From Azospirillum picis (GTDB lineage: Bacteria; Pseudomonadota; Alphaproteobacteria; Azospirillales; Azospirillaceae): a stretch of DNA of 64,000 bases. Positions 41,933 to 56,095 of this stretch are shown here, piece by piece. The stretch is taken from the NCBI RefSeq assembly GCF_017876115.1, contig NZ_JAGINO010000008.1, positions 124,001 through 188,000 on the forward strand, written 5' to 3'. A program made the position numbers and the translations under genes. Under the pieces are notes generated by a model. The model was given only the letters and a program-made list of their open reading frames with translations, had not been told where the DNA came from and ran no database searches. Positions within the stretch are counted from its first letter, which is position 1. The number at the start of each line of letters is the position of its first letter.

Positions 41933-42429
41933 CGCGACTCCAGCAGGAAATAGACGAAGTCGAGCACCGGGGTCTTCAGCCCGAACTGGCCGAGCAGCGT
42001 GTGCGCCTGGCCACGATGATGGGTCTGGTGGTTGAAGACGTGGGTCAGGACCTGGGCGAAGGGCAGCTCGTAATGCTCGCCCTCGGTGCTGCGGTAGGCG
42101 AGCGTCGAGCCGAAGCGCTCGGCCGGCGTTTGCGAGGCGACGCGCAGAAGGCGCTCGTCCTCCGCCTCGCGGGCGGCGCGCAGCCCGGCGAAGCCGTCAT
42201 GGAGGATCCCGTCGAGCGACGACGGCTTCGGGCCGGAGCCCTCGATCCGCTCCAGCCACAGCCGGTCGACGGCCAGGATGTGGTTCAGCGTGCCGCGCAG
42301 CGAGCCGAAGAAGGCGCCGCGGTCCTCGCGGTACTGCGCGTCGGACACCTGCGCCGCCACATCGCAGAGCTGCCGGTTGGCCCAGCGGTTGTAACGGGCG
42401 AGGGTTTCGAAATGGGATCTGGCGTCCAT
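41929..42429 (-). CDS. DinB-family protein
   Basis: A 166-residue four-helix bundle with metal-binding His in HILAVDRLW and the C-terminal HVFNHQTHHRGQ pair. Members are thiol-dependent transferases or damage-linked proteins; the substrate is unknown. It is co-transcribed with the flavoprotein gene (ATGA overlap). It follows ftsK by 37 bases on the same strand. Confidence 0.85.
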   Translation of the reverse strand: MDARSHFETLARYNRWANRQLCDVAAQVSDAQYREDRGAFFGSLRGTLNHILAVDRLWLERIEGSGPKPSSLDGILHDGFAGLRAAREAEDERLLRVASQTPAERFGSTLAYRSTEGEHYELPFAQVLTHVFNHQTHHRGQAHTLLGQFGLKTPVLDFVYFLLESR

Positions 42430-42466
42430 GGAGGTCTCGTCTGCTGCCGGAGGGCTCGCGCGCCGG

Positions 42467-44430
<1,964 letters not shown>

Positions 44431-44434
<4 letters not shown>

Positions 44435-45045
44435 GCCGAGGCTCCCGGCTTCGAAACGATGAGGGAAAGGTGACCGGGGGTCGGGCCGGGCTTGCGGTCG
44501 GATTTGGCGTCGGATTCGGGGCCGGCGACAGGGGCAGGGCCGCAGGCGGCCGGGCCGGCGCCGATCCCGCCGGGGGTCGGCTTGCCGGCGGCGAGGTCGC
44601 GCGGCGTCGTCTCGTAGGCGGCGACCAGCAGCTTGTCGATGGTGTCGCCGTCGCTCGACATCGGCAGCACCAGGCGCTCGAAACTGCGGGTGCGCTCGCC
44701 GAAGACGGCGGTGTGGACGCGGGCCAGCGGCTGCCGCTCGCGCCGCACCGTCTCGTATTCCGGCTGCAGCACCGCGCGCTGTTCCGGCGGCAGGTCGTCC
44801 AGCGTGGCGCCCAGCCGCGACTGGCCGAAGGCGGCGGCCAGGGCCTTGCCGTAATAGGAATAGACGAAGGTGCCGGACTCCTCGCCCATCACCTCGAACA
44901 CGACGATGTTGTCCTTCCACGGCCGCAGGTCGGCCGGGGAGATGCTGGCGGGGACCGGCGGGCGGCCGGCGACGGATTTGGTGAGCCAGAATTCGAGCAG
45001 GCCGCTGAGATACGGCGTCGCCAGCTCGGTTCTTTCCTTGGTCAT
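44431..45045 (-). CDS. PAS_5-family protein coupled to FtsK
   Basis: A 204-residue cytoplasmic protein. Residues 10-150 match the PAS_5 pattern ([59 protein letters not shown]). The last 50 residues are Pro/Gly/Ala-rich. It precedes ftsK on the same strand with an ATGA overlap, hinting at a linked role. Confidence 0.75.
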
Positions 45046-45211
45046 GACAATCGCGGCTGGACGGGCGGCGCTCCCGCGGCTGGAGCGCCGCCGGAGCTTT
45101 CAAGAGCCGCCCGAACCATACCCGGAAGGGCCGGTGCGGCGCAACCGCGAGGGCTGGACCGCCGGGGAGCGCGCGCCGGCCGGCCCGGACGGACGGTTCA
45201 GGCCGCCCAAC

Positions 45212-45853
<642 letters not shown>

Positions 45854-46026
45854 GGTCGGATCTCCCATCAGTGACGGTGCGTTCGAGGGACCACTTATGT
45901 CGGATGTCCGCCCGTCTGCGGCAAGGTGGCGCAGGCCCGCGACGGCGGAATGGACCCTTGGGGCGTCCGCCGGTGTTGCCCATGTGAACACTGTCACTAA
46001 GGATCCCCGGAAAGGAGACAGCACCC

Positions 46027-46479
46027 ATGGCCAGCACCGTCAACGACACCGCCGTCCAGTCCCTGATCGACCAGGGCCGGCGCAACGGCAACCGGCTGAG
46101 CGCCGAGGCTCTGGGCGCGGCCCTGCCGGTCGACATGATGACGCCGGAGGAGACGGCCGCGGTGGTCGAGCGGATCGAGGCGGCGGGTGTGGAGGTCGAA
46201 CTGGACGATGCCGGCTTGGTGCGCGGCCGTCCCAACCCGGCGCTGGCCCGCCAGACCGGCGACTACCATCGCGGCGACGGCGTCGTCGACATGGCCAGCC
46301 CGGCCGCCCCGGCGGTGTCGGCGCCGGGGGCGAAGCCGTCGGTCCATGGCTGGCTCGACGATGCTCCCGCCGCCCACGGCCATGGCGGCGCCCCGACCTG
46401 GATCCGCGACGGCGTGGAGATGCTGCCGCTCGCCTCGATGGTGCTGGTCGCGCTGGTGCTGATCCTCGCCCTGGGCTGA
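46027..46479 (+). CDS. Sigma-70 region-1.1-like protein with C-terminal membrane helix
   Basis: A 150-residue protein. Residues 9-58 ([20 protein letters not shown], then [20 protein letters not shown] and [10 protein letters not shown]) resemble sigma-70 region 1.1, with its LI..G...G.L....L...LP.D....E pattern. No other sigma regions follow. The middle is Ala/Pro/His-rich. The last 20 or so residues ([18 protein letters not shown]) form a membrane-spanning tail. A membrane-tethered modulator of transcription is an inference. Confidence 0.75.
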   Translation: MASTVNDTAVQSLIDQGRRNGNRLSAEALGAALPVDMMTPEETAAVVERIEAAGVEVELDDAGLVRGRPNPALARQTGDYHRGDGVVDMASPAAPAVSAPGAKPSVHGWLDDAPAAHGHGGAPTWIRDGVEMLPLASMVLVALVLILALG

Positions 46480-46510
46480 CCGGCGCCGGGCCTCGGGCTG
46501 GGGGGCTCCC

Positions 46511-46547
46511 CCCTCAGCCGGCCCCCTCAGCCGGCCCCCTCAGCCGG
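46511..46547. repeat. 13-bp tandem repeat overlapping the methyltransferase gene end
   Basis: CCCTCAGCCGGCC occurs at 46511-46523 and 46524-46536 with an 11-base third copy (46537-46547), and contains the stop of the RNA methyltransferase gene. Confidence 0.75.
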
Positions 46548-47397
46548 TCGCCAGCGCGTGGATGAGGATGGCGGCGGTCGCGGCGACGTTCAGCGACTGG
46601 ACGCGGCCGCTGCCGGGAATGGTCAGCACCGCGTCGCAGGCGGCCAGCGTCGCCGGCGGGATGCCGTCCTCCTCGTTGCCCAGCACCAGGACCGGCGGCT
46701 TGCCGCCCGACTGGCGCCAGCCGGACAGCGCCCCGGCATCCACCGTCGGACGGGTCTGGTCCAGTGCCGTGCCGATGATGCGGTGGCCGGCGCGCAGGCG
46801 CTTCAGCAGCGCCGGAAGTGCCGGCGCCCGCTCCAGCGCCACCCATTCGAAGCCGCCCTCGGCGACGCGGTAGGCGGCCTCCGACGGCAGGGCCTGGCCG
46901 GGATGGTCGGACAGCAGCACGCGCGGCAACCCGAAGAAGGCGGCGGTGCGCAGGATGGCGCCGAGATTGTGCGGGTTGCCGACCCCGTCGAGGACCAGCA
47001 GCGGAGCGGGTGCCCGGCGGGCCGGCTCGGGATCGAAGGCCGGCAGGGTCCGCGGCGCCATCAGCGCCACCACCCCGCCGTGCAGCACGGTGCCGGCCAC
47101 CTTGGCGAGCTCGTCGGCCTCGACCATGCGGTACGGCTTGCGCGCGGCGGCCATCGCCTTGCAGAAGGCGCCGACCGCCGGCTTCATCCGCTCCTCGTAG
47201 AACAGCCGCTCCACCCGCTCCGGTTCATGGTCGAACAGGGCGGAGACGGCGGCGAGCCCGGCGACGCGGAACAGCTTGCGCGGCTCATCGGCGGCGGCCT
47301 CCCGCGGGGAGCCCTTCGGAGAAGCGGACGGGGAGGCGGTCCGGCCGGCCGGCGGGCGGGCGCGGTTGGGATGGGGCGGGCGCCCGCGCGCAGGCAT
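46540..47397 (-). CDS. TrmH/SpoU-family RNA 2'-O-methyltransferase
   Basis: A 285-residue SPOUT methyltransferase. It has an N-terminal substrate-binding part (VSALFDHEPERVERLFY) and the knotted domain with LDGVGNPHNLGAILRTAAFFG, LGNEEDGIPP and IPGSGRVQSLNVAATAAILI motifs. The target is rRNA or tRNA, not resolved. The start at 47397 is one of several candidates, and the first 45 residues are basic and Pro-rich. Confidence 0.85.
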   Translation of the reverse strand: MPARGRPPHPNRARPPAGRTASPSASPKGSPREAAADEPRKLFRVAGLAAVSALFDHEPERVERLFYEERMKPAVGAFCKAMAAARKPYRMVEADELAKVAGTVLHGGVVALMAPRTLPAFDPEPARRAPAPLLVLDGVGNPHNLGAILRTAAFFGLPRVLLSDHPGQALPSEAAYRVAEGGFEWVALERAPALPALLKRLRAGHRIIGTALDQTRPTVDAGALSGWRQSGGKPPVLVLGNEEDGIPPATLAACDAVLTIPGSGRVQSLNVAATAAILIHALATG

Positions 47398-47447
47398 GGA
47401 ACGGCGGTCTCGTCGTGCAGGAGGCGTTGTCGTGAAAAGGCGGCCGG

Positions 47448-48026
47448 CTACAGCAGCTTCACCACCAGGAAGCCGCCGATCAGCGCCACCGCGAACACGC
47501 TGGTCACCAGGGTCAGCCGCTTCTCGATGAAGGCGCGGATCGGCGGGCCGAAGAAGTAGAGCAGGGCGGCCACCAGATAGAAGCGGATCGCGCGCGAGAT
47601 GATGGAGGCGCCGATGAACACCCACAGCGGCAGGTGGGCGACGCCGGCGGTGATGGTCAGCAGCTTGTAGGGGATCGGCGTCATCCCCTTGATGATCAGG
47701 ATCTCCGCCCCGTACTCGACGAAGGTCAGCCGTAGCTGCTCGAACTTTTCGGTCAGGTGGTAGAAGTCGATGACCCAGCGGCCGATCGTCTCGTAGAGGA
47801 AATAGCCGATCATGTAGCCGGCGATGCCGCCGACCACCGAGGCCAGCGTGCAGATCGTCGCCAGCTTCCACGCCGCCTTGCGGTTGGCGATGACCATCGG
47901 CACCAGCAGAAGGTCGGGCGGCAGCGGGAAGAAGGAGCTTTCGGCGAAGGACACCCCGGCCAGCCAGCCGGTCGCATCCTTCGACGCGGCCTTGGCCATG
48001 GTCCACTCGTAGAGACGCTTCAGCAT
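47448..48026 (-). CDS. YqaA/DedA-family membrane protein
   Basis: A 192-residue inner-membrane protein with the VTT/DedA-like domain (SFAESSFFPLPPDLLLVPMVIAN; KGMTPIPYKLLTITAGVA). It probably acts in lipid or membrane homeostasis. The family function is only partly defined. Confidence 0.85.
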   Translation of the reverse strand: MLKRLYEWTMAKAASKDATGWLAGVSFAESSFFPLPPDLLLVPMVIANRKAAWKLATICTLASVVGGIAGYMIGYFLYETIGRWVIDFYHLTEKFEQLRLTFVEYGAEILIIKGMTPIPYKLLTITAGVAHLPLWVFIGASIISRAIRFYLVAALLYFFGPPIRAFIEKRLTLVTSVFAVALIGGFLVVKLL

Positions 48027-48166
48027 GGATGGCCCGCCCTTCGTCGTTGCTCTTGCCGTGCAGGCGAACTTTTAGGCGTGCCGGCAGCCGCGCGCCAGTG
48101 CCCAATTCGTCCGCCCCCGGACTGGGTGGCCTCATCCGGGGGCGTTAGCCCGTCCAGGGGCGGGGG

Positions 48167-49807
<1,641 letters not shown>

Positions 49808-49861
49808 GGCGGGCTCACGGGCTGTCGGGCCTTCTTCGTTGGCGGAAGGCGCGTGCCGGGT

Positions 49862-49947
49862 GCCCCCTCCCTAACCCTCCCCCGCCTTTGGCGGTGGAGG
49901 GAATTTTCTCCCTCTCCCGCGAAGCGGGGGAGGGCCGGGGAGGGGGC
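49862..49947. repeat. Long GC-rich palindromic repeat between yejE and yejF
   Basis: Twenty-four-base arms (49862-49885 and 49924-49947) match at 21 of 24 positions; the inner part holds a second hairpin with TTTCTCC. It is the fullest copy of a repeat also seen at 8591-8630 and 33510-33538. Confidence 0.75.
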
Positions 49948-49958
49948 ATCCGGCGCCG

Positions 49959-51044
49959 TCACTCCGCCGCTTCCTTCTTGCTCAGCGCCTCGGCGGCCGA
50001 TTCGCCGGGGATGGCGCTGGACATCTGGGCGATGGTCTTGCGCGGGTCGAAGGCGTCGCGCACCGCCTCGCCGATGAAGATCAGCAGGCTCAGCATGATC
50101 GCCAGCACGAAGAAGGCGGTCAGCCCCAGCCAGGGCGCCTGCAGGTTGGCCTTGCCCTGGGCCAGCAGCTCGCCCAGCGACGGCGAGCCGGGCGGCAGGC
50201 CGAAGCCGAGGAAGTCGAGCGCCGTCAGGGTGGTGATCGAGCCGTTGAGGATGAAGGGCAGGAAGGTCAGCGTCGCCACCATGGCGTTGGGCAGGACGTG
50301 GCGCACCATGATGGTGACGTCGCCTGCCCCCAGCGCCTTGGCGGCGCGCACGTAGTCGAGGTTGCGCGCCCGCAGGAACTCCGCCCGCACCACATGGACC
50401 AGCGCCGTCCAGGAGAACAGCAGCAGCAGCCCCAGCAGCCACCAGAAGGTCGGCGTCACCACGCTGGCCAGGATGATCAGCAGGAACAGGGTCGGCAGGC
50501 CCTGCCAGATCTCGATGAAGCGCTGGAACAGCAGGTCGGTCAGCCCGCCGAAATAGCCCTGGACCGCGCCGGCCGCCACGCCGACCACCGAGGAGAAGGC
50601 GGTCAGCACCAGCCCGAACAGCACCGAGATGCGGAAGCCGTAGATCAGCCGCGCCACCACGTCGCGGCCCTGGTCGTCGGTGCCGAGCCAGTTGTCGGCC
50701 GATGGCGGCGCGGGGGCGGGGACCGGCAGGTTGTAGTTGATGGTGCGGTAGCTGTAGGGGATCGGCGGCCAGACCATCCAGCCCTTGGCGTTGATCAGGT
50801 CGCGCACGTAGGGGTCGCGGTAGTCGGTCTCGGTCTCGAACTCGCCGCCGAAGGTCGTCTCGGGATAGGCGTTGAAGACCGGCCAGTAGTAGTGGTTCTC
50901 GTACTCGATCACCAGCGGCTTGTCGTTGGCGATGAACTCCGCCCCCAGCGAGACGAAGAACAGCACCAGGAAGATCCAGAAGGACCAGAAGCCGCGGCGG
51001 TTCGCCCGGAAGTTGGCCAGCCGGCGCCGGGTCAGCGGCGTCAT
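49959..51044 (-). CDS. yejE: Peptide ABC permease YejE
   Basis: A 361-residue inner-membrane permease with the binding-protein-dependent domain (LNYV-like RNLDYVRAAKALGAGDVTIM region) and six hydrophobic segments. A GTG one codon upstream (51047) is an alternative start. ATG 51044 overlaps the yejB stop. It pairs with YejB. Confidence 0.93.
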   Translation of the reverse strand: MTPLTRRRLANFRANRRGFWSFWIFLVLFFVSLGAEFIANDKPLVIEYENHYYWPVFNAYPETTFGGEFETETDYRDPYVRDLINAKGWMVWPPIPYSYRTINYNLPVPAPAPPSADNWLGTDDQGRDVVARLIYGFRISVLFGLVLTAFSSVVGVAAGAVQGYFGGLTDLLFQRFIEIWQGLPTLFLLIILASVVTPTFWWLLGLLLLFSWTALVHVVRAEFLRARNLDYVRAAKALGAGDVTIMVRHVLPNAMVATLTFLPFILNGSITTLTALDFLGFGLPPGSPSLGELLAQGKANLQAPWLGLTAFFVLAIMLSLLIFIGEAVRDAFDPRKTIAQMSSAIPGESAAEALSKKEAAE

Positions 51045-52159
51045 CACACCCTCCGCGAATCGAAGTCGATGCGGGGATCGACCATCACATAGGTGATGTC
51101 GCCGACCAGGTTCATGATCAGCCCCAGCAGCGTGAAGAAGTAGAGGGTGCCGAACATCACCGGGTAGTCGCGGTTGATCGCCGCCTCGAAGCCCAGCAGC
51201 CCCAGCCCGTCGAGCGAGAAGATCACCTCGATCAGCAGGGCGCCGGTGAACAGGATGCCGATGAAGGCGCCGGGGAAGCCGGCGATGACGATCAGCATGG
51301 CGTTGCGGAAGACGTGGCCGTAGAGCACGCGGTTCTCGCTCAGCCCCTTGGCGCGGGCGGTGACGACATACTGCTTGCCGACCTCCTCCAGGAAGGAGTT
51401 CTTGGTCAGCATGGTCAGGCCGGCGAAGCCGCCGATCACCATCGACAGCACCGGCAGCGCCATGTGCCAGAAATAGTCGAGGATCTGCTTGTACCAGGGC
51501 AGCGACGACCAGTTGTCCGACACCAGCCCGCGCAGCGGGAACCAGTCGAGGTAGCGGCCGCCGGCGAACACGACGATCAGCAGCACCGCGAACAGGAAGC
51601 TGGGGATGGCATAGCCGACGATCACCACGCCGGAGGTCCAGACGTCGAAGGGCTGGCCGTCGCGCACCGCCTTGGCGATGCCCAGCGGGATGGAGACCAG
51701 ATAGACGATCAGCGTCGTCCAGATGCCGAGCGAGATCGATACCGGCATCTTCTCAAGCACCAGGTCGACGACCCGGCGGTCGCGGAAGTAGCTGGTGCCG
51801 AAATCGAACATGACGTAGTTCGACATCATGTGGATGAAGCGTTCGTGCAGCGGCTTGTCGAAGCCGAACTCCTTCTCCAACTGCTTGATGAAGGCAGGGT
51901 CGAGGCCCTGGGCGCCGCGGTACTTGCCGCCGCTCTCATTGCCGGCCTGGGCCTGGCGCTGGGCGTTGGCGGCACCGCTGTCGCCGCCGGCGCTGCCGCC
52001 GATGCGTGACGTCGCCTCCACCGCGGTGCCCTGGACGCGGGCGATCATCTGCTCGATCGGGCCGCCGGGGGCGATCTGCACGATCAGGAAATTGATCACC
52101 ATGATCCCGAACAGGGTGGGGATGATCAGCAGCAGGCGGCGGATGATGTAGGCCAGCAT
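51044..52159 (-). CDS. yejB: Peptide ABC permease YejB
   Basis: A 371-residue permease: [20 protein letters not shown] start, a long periplasmic insert (about 45-95, Gly/Ala/Gln-rich), and the EAA-like loop [23 protein letters not shown]. It forms the channel with YejE. It follows yejA2 by 54 bases. Confidence 0.93.
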   Translation of the reverse strand: MLAYIIRRLLLIIPTLFGIMVINFLIVQIAPGGPIEQMIARVQGTAVEATSRIGGSAGGDSGAANAQRQAQAGNESGGKYRGAQGLDPAFIKQLEKEFGFDKPLHERFIHMMSNYVMFDFGTSYFRDRRVVDLVLEKMPVSISLGIWTTLIVYLVSIPLGIAKAVRDGQPFDVWTSGVVIVGYAIPSFLFAVLLIVVFAGGRYLDWFPLRGLVSDNWSSLPWYKQILDYFWHMALPVLSMVIGGFAGLTMLTKNSFLEEVGKQYVVTARAKGLSENRVLYGHVFRNAMLIVIAGFPGAFIGILFTGALLIEVIFSLDGLGLLGFEAAINRDYPVMFGTLYFFTLLGLIMNLVGDITYVMVDPRIDFDSRRV

Positions 52160-52213
52160 CGCGGGTGTCCCGATCCTCCCTGATCCGGTGAAGCGTAAGT
52201 CTGGAACCGAAGC

Positions 52214-54091
52214 TTACTGACCCGTCCGGCGCGGGCTGCCGGCGAGCTTGGCGTCCTTGTCCGCATCGACCCACCAGGTGTCGGAGAAGCCCAGCCCGTA
52301 TTTTGGAGCAACGGCGGGATGGGAGAAACGGTTCCAATAGGCCACCCGGTAGACGGTGTCGTGCCAGTGCGGGATGACGTACCAGTTCCACAGCAGCACG
52401 CGGTCGAGCGCGCGGGTGGCGGCGATCAGCGAGTCGCGGTCGGGCGCGGCGATCAGCGCCTCCACCAGCTTGTCGACCACCGGGTTCTTGATGCCGATGC
52501 TGTTGCGGCTGCCCGGCAGGTCGGCACGCGAGGATTCCCAGTAGTCGCGCTGCTCGTTGCCGGGCGACAACGACTGCGGGAAGCGCTCGATGATCATATC
52601 GTAATCGAAATTGTCGGTCCGGTTCTGGTACTGCGCGCTGTCGACCACGCGGATCTGCGCCTGGATGCCGGCGCGTTCCAGGTTGCGGACGAAGGGCTGG
52701 ACGATGCGCTCCATGTCGGCCTGGACCAGCAGGATCTCGAAGCGGAAGGGCTGGCCCTGGCCGTTGACCAGCTTGCCATCCTTCAGGTCCCAGCCGGCCT
52801 CCTTCAGCAGGCCGAGCGCCGTGCGCAGGTTGGCGCGGATGTTGCCGCTGCCGTCGGTCTTGGGCGGCTCGTAGGGCTTGGTGAAGACCTCGTCGGGGAT
52901 CTGGCCGCGGAAGGGCTCCAGCAGCTTCAGTTCGGCGGGCGAGGGCAGGCCGGTGGAGGCCAGCTCGGTGTTGGCGAAGTAGCTCTTGGTGCGCTGGTAG
53001 AGACCGTAGGACAGGTTCGCCCGCGTCCATTCATAGTCGAACAGGTTGTTCAGTGCCTCGCGCACCCGGAGATCAGCGAAGATCGGCCGGCGGATGTTGA
53101 AGACGAAGGCCTGCATGCCCTGCGGGTCCTGGTGCTTCAGCTCCTCCTTGACGATCTGGCCGCTCTGCACCGCCGGGACGTTGTAGCCGGTGGTCCAGTT
53201 CTTCGAGGAGTTCTCCTGCCGGAAATCATAGGCGCCGGCCTTGAACGCCTCGAACGCGACGTCGAGGTCGCGGTAGTAGTCGTAGCGGATGCGGTCGAAA
53301 TTGTAGCGGCCGCGGTTGATCGGCAGATCCTTGGCCCACCAGTCCTTCACGCGCTCGTAGGTGATGGAGCGGCCGGGCTGCACGTCGACCACCTTGTAGG
53401 GGCCGCTGCCGACCATCGGCTCCAGCGTGGTGGCGGCGAAGTCGCGGCCGGCGAAGGCATGCTGCGGCAACACCGGGAGCTGGCCCATGATCACCGGCAG
53501 CTCGGGATTGTTGCCGTTCCGGAACGAGAACTTGATGGTGCGCTCCCCGGTCTTCTCCGCCTTCACCACGTCGGCGTAGTAGGTACGGTAGAGTGGATGC
53601 CCCTTCTCCTTCAGCGTCTCGAAGCTCCAGATCACGTCGTCGACGGTGACCGGCTTGCCGTCGTGGAAGCGCGCCTGGGGCCGCAGGGTGAAGGACACCC
53701 AACTGCGGTCGTCGGCGACCTGGATGCTTTCGGCCAGCAGGCCGTACTCGGTGATCGCCTCGTCGCCGTTGCTGGTGGTCAGCGTCTCGAACGCCAGCCC
53801 GGACCCGGCCGCCGCCTGTCCGCGCAGGATGAAGGGGTTGAGGTTGTCATAGCCGCCGAAGGCCATGAGCTTGACCTCGCCCCCCTTCGGCGCCTCGGGG
53901 TTCACATAGTCGAGATGCTGGAAGTCGGGGCCGTATTTCGGCGTGCCGTGAAGGGCGATGGCATGGGAGCCGCCGCCCTCCTGCGCCGCCAGCGGCGTGG
54001 CCAGCAGAAGCAGGCCGGCCACCGCCGGGATCAGGGCCGCCATCAGGCCGGCGGTCCGGCGTCCGTCTTGCCTCCGCATCCGACTGGTCAT
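52214..54091 (-). CDS. yejA: Peptide-binding protein YejA, second copy
   Basis: A 625-residue periplasmic family-5 solute-binding protein. It has a signal peptide ending near residue 37 and the HGTPKYGPDFQHLDYVNPEAPKGG start typical of YejA. Further conserved features are GSGPYKVVDVQPGRSITYERVKDWWAKDLP and DTWWVDADK near the end. It is about 71 bases after yejA1 and shares many motifs with it, indicating a tandem duplication. Confidence 0.92.
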   Translation of the reverse strand: MTSRMRRQDGRRTAGLMAALIPAVAGLLLLATPLAAQEGGGSHAIALHGTPKYGPDFQHLDYVNPEAPKGGEVKLMAFGGYDNLNPFILRGQAAAGSGLAFETLTTSNGDEAITEYGLLAESIQVADDRSWVSFTLRPQARFHDGKPVTVDDVIWSFETLKEKGHPLYRTYYADVVKAEKTGERTIKFSFRNGNNPELPVIMGQLPVLPQHAFAGRDFAATTLEPMVGSGPYKVVDVQPGRSITYERVKDWWAKDLPINRGRYNFDRIRYDYYRDLDVAFEAFKAGAYDFRQENSSKNWTTGYNVPAVQSGQIVKEELKHQDPQGMQAFVFNIRRPIFADLRVREALNNLFDYEWTRANLSYGLYQRTKSYFANTELASTGLPSPAELKLLEPFRGQIPDEVFTKPYEPPKTDGSGNIRANLRTALGLLKEAGWDLKDGKLVNGQGQPFRFEILLVQADMERIVQPFVRNLERAGIQAQIRVVDSAQYQNRTDNFDYDMIIERFPQSLSPGNEQRDYWESSRADLPGSRNSIGIKNPVVDKLVEALIAAPDRDSLIAATRALDRVLLWNWYVIPHWHDTVYRVAYWNRFSHPAVAPKYGLGFSDTWWVDADKDAKLAGSPRRTGQ

Positions 54092-54162
54092 TCCCGGTTC
54101 ATCCCTTGCCGTTCGTTCATTCTGGTTCGGTCTGCCGGAGGTAGCCCGGCATCGGGGCGCGA

Positions 54163-56025
54163 TCAAGGCTGCGCGCCCGCCTTCTTCGCCGCGTCCACCC
54201 ACCAGGTGGCCGGGAAGTTGGTGCTGCGGTAGTCCTGGTCGTATTTCGGCCAGACCGCGGGGTGGGCCAGCCAGGCCCGGTGGGCGATCCAGTTCTCCGG
54301 ATTGTACCAGTGCGGCACCATGTAGAAGCCCCACAGCAGCACCCGGTCGAGCGCGCGGGTCGCCGCCTCCACCGCGGGAAGGTCCTTCGCCGCCAGCGCC
54401 TTGTCGATCAGCGCGTCGGCCACCGGGTCATGGATGCCGGAATAGTTCGACGATCCCTTGATGCCGGCGGCGGCGGAGCCGAAATAGCCGCGCAGCTCGG
54501 TGCCCGGCGGCGTGAAGAAGTTCATGTTGACGATGATCGCGTCGAAGTCGAACTCGTCGGTGCGGGCCTGGAACTGCGCGGTGTCGACGATGCGCAGGGT
54601 GGCGTCGATGCCGACCCGGCGCAGCGTCTCGACATAGGGCTGGATGACGCGGGTCAGGGCGCCGGTGCCGTCGAGGAACTCGATCGCCATCCCCTCGCCG
54701 GTCTTCACGTTGGTCAGCCTGCCGTTGCGGACCTCCCAGCCGGCCTCCTTGAACAGGCGCGTCGCCTCGCGCACCTGGGCCCGGTTGTTGCCGCTGCCGT
54801 CGCCGGCGGGCAGGGTGAAGGGCTGGGTCAGCACGCGCTCGGCCAGGCGGTCGCGGTAGGGCTCCAGCAGCGCCAGCTCGTCCGGGCCGGGCTTCCCCGC
54901 CGCACCGAACTCGGAGTTGGGGAAGTTGCTGAGCGTCCGCTTGTACTGGCCGTACAGGATGTTCTTCTGGATCCAGTCGAAGTCGAACAGCAGCGCCAGC
55001 GCCTCGCGGACGCGGACGTCGGCGAACTTGTCGCGCCGGGTGTTGAGGCGGAAGCCCTGGGCGCCCAGCGGCAGCTCGCTCGGCACCGCCAGCTTGAGCA
55101 CGCGTCCGTCCCTGGCCGCGGGGAAATCATAGCCGGTGGTCCAGCGCTGCGCCCGGTACTCGCCGCGGAAATCATAGGCGCCGGCCTTGAAGGCCTCGAA
55201 CATCACGTCGTCGTCGCGGTAGAAGTCGTCCTTCACCGTGTCGAAATTGTAGAAGCCGCGGGCGGTCGGCAGATCCTTGGCCCACCAGTCCTTCACCCGC
55301 TCGTAGGTGATGGAGCGGCCGGGATCGACCGCCGCGATCCGGTAGGGGCCGCTGCCCAGCGGCGCCTCCAGCGTGGTCTTGGAGATGTCGCGGCCCTGGG
55401 CGGTCCACCAATGCCTTGGCTGGGGCGCCAGGGTGACGGCGAAGTCGATGATCGGCTTGATCTCGCCGGCGCCGTTCAGGGTGATCCTGACCCGGCGCTC
55501 GTCGAGTGCCTCGACCTTGGCGATGCGGTCGAGGAAGGACTTGATGAAGGGGGCGCCGTGGGCCTGGATCGCGTCCCAGGTGAAGACCACGTCCGCGGCG
55601 GTGACCGGCACGCCGTCGTGCCAGCGGGCACCCTGGCGCAGCGTGAAGACCGCCCAGCCGTAATCGTCGGCCACCTCGACGCTCTCGGCGAGATGGGCGT
55701 AGGCGGCATCCAGTTCCCAGCCCGAGCCGACCATCAGCGTGTCGGAGATCAGCCCCAGCGTGCGCGGCCGCACGCCGCGCAGGATCAGCGTGTTCAGGCT
55801 GTCATAGGTGCCGGGCTGCGATTCGGCCAGCGTCACCGTCCCGCCCTTGGGGGCGTCCGGGTTGACGTGGGGGAAGTGGGTGAAGCCCGGCTTGAACTCC
55901 GGCTCGCCGAACTGCTTCAGGGCGGTGACCGTCACGCTGGCGAAGGCCGGTCCGGTGACCGTCACGATGGTCGGGGGAGCGGCAAGCGTCAGCAGCGTGG
56001 CGGCAACGGCGAGAAGGCGGCGCAT
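54163..56025 (-). CDS. yejA: Peptide-binding protein YejA, first copy
   Basis: A 620-residue periplasmic solute-binding protein with a signal peptide (about 30 residues) and the YejA pattern (KQFGEPEFKPGFTHFPHVNPDAPKGG; GSGPYRIAAVDPGRSITYERVKDWWAKDLP; ATWWVDAAKK). It heads the five-gene operon yejA-yejA-yejB-yejE-yejF. Confidence 0.92.
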   Translation of the reverse strand: MRRLLAVAATLLTLAAPPTIVTVTGPAFASVTVTALKQFGEPEFKPGFTHFPHVNPDAPKGGTVTLAESQPGTYDSLNTLILRGVRPRTLGLISDTLMVGSGWELDAAYAHLAESVEVADDYGWAVFTLRQGARWHDGVPVTAADVVFTWDAIQAHGAPFIKSFLDRIAKVEALDERRVRITLNGAGEIKPIIDFAVTLAPQPRHWWTAQGRDISKTTLEAPLGSGPYRIAAVDPGRSITYERVKDWWAKDLPTARGFYNFDTVKDDFYRDDDVMFEAFKAGAYDFRGEYRAQRWTTGYDFPAARDGRVLKLAVPSELPLGAQGFRLNTRRDKFADVRVREALALLFDFDWIQKNILYGQYKRTLSNFPNSEFGAAGKPGPDELALLEPYRDRLAERVLTQPFTLPAGDGSGNNRAQVREATRLFKEAGWEVRNGRLTNVKTGEGMAIEFLDGTGALTRVIQPYVETLRRVGIDATLRIVDTAQFQARTDEFDFDAIIVNMNFFTPPGTELRGYFGSAAAGIKGSSNYSGIHDPVADALIDKALAAKDLPAVEAATRALDRVLLWGFYMVPHWYNPENWIAHRAWLAHPAVWPKYDQDYRSTNFPATWWVDAAKKAGAQP

Positions 56026-56095
56026 CGGCGGTCCTGCGTCGGAGAAGGCTTTCGTTAGATTGCCACAGCCGCGCCGTGGTCAAGCCGGAAACCCC

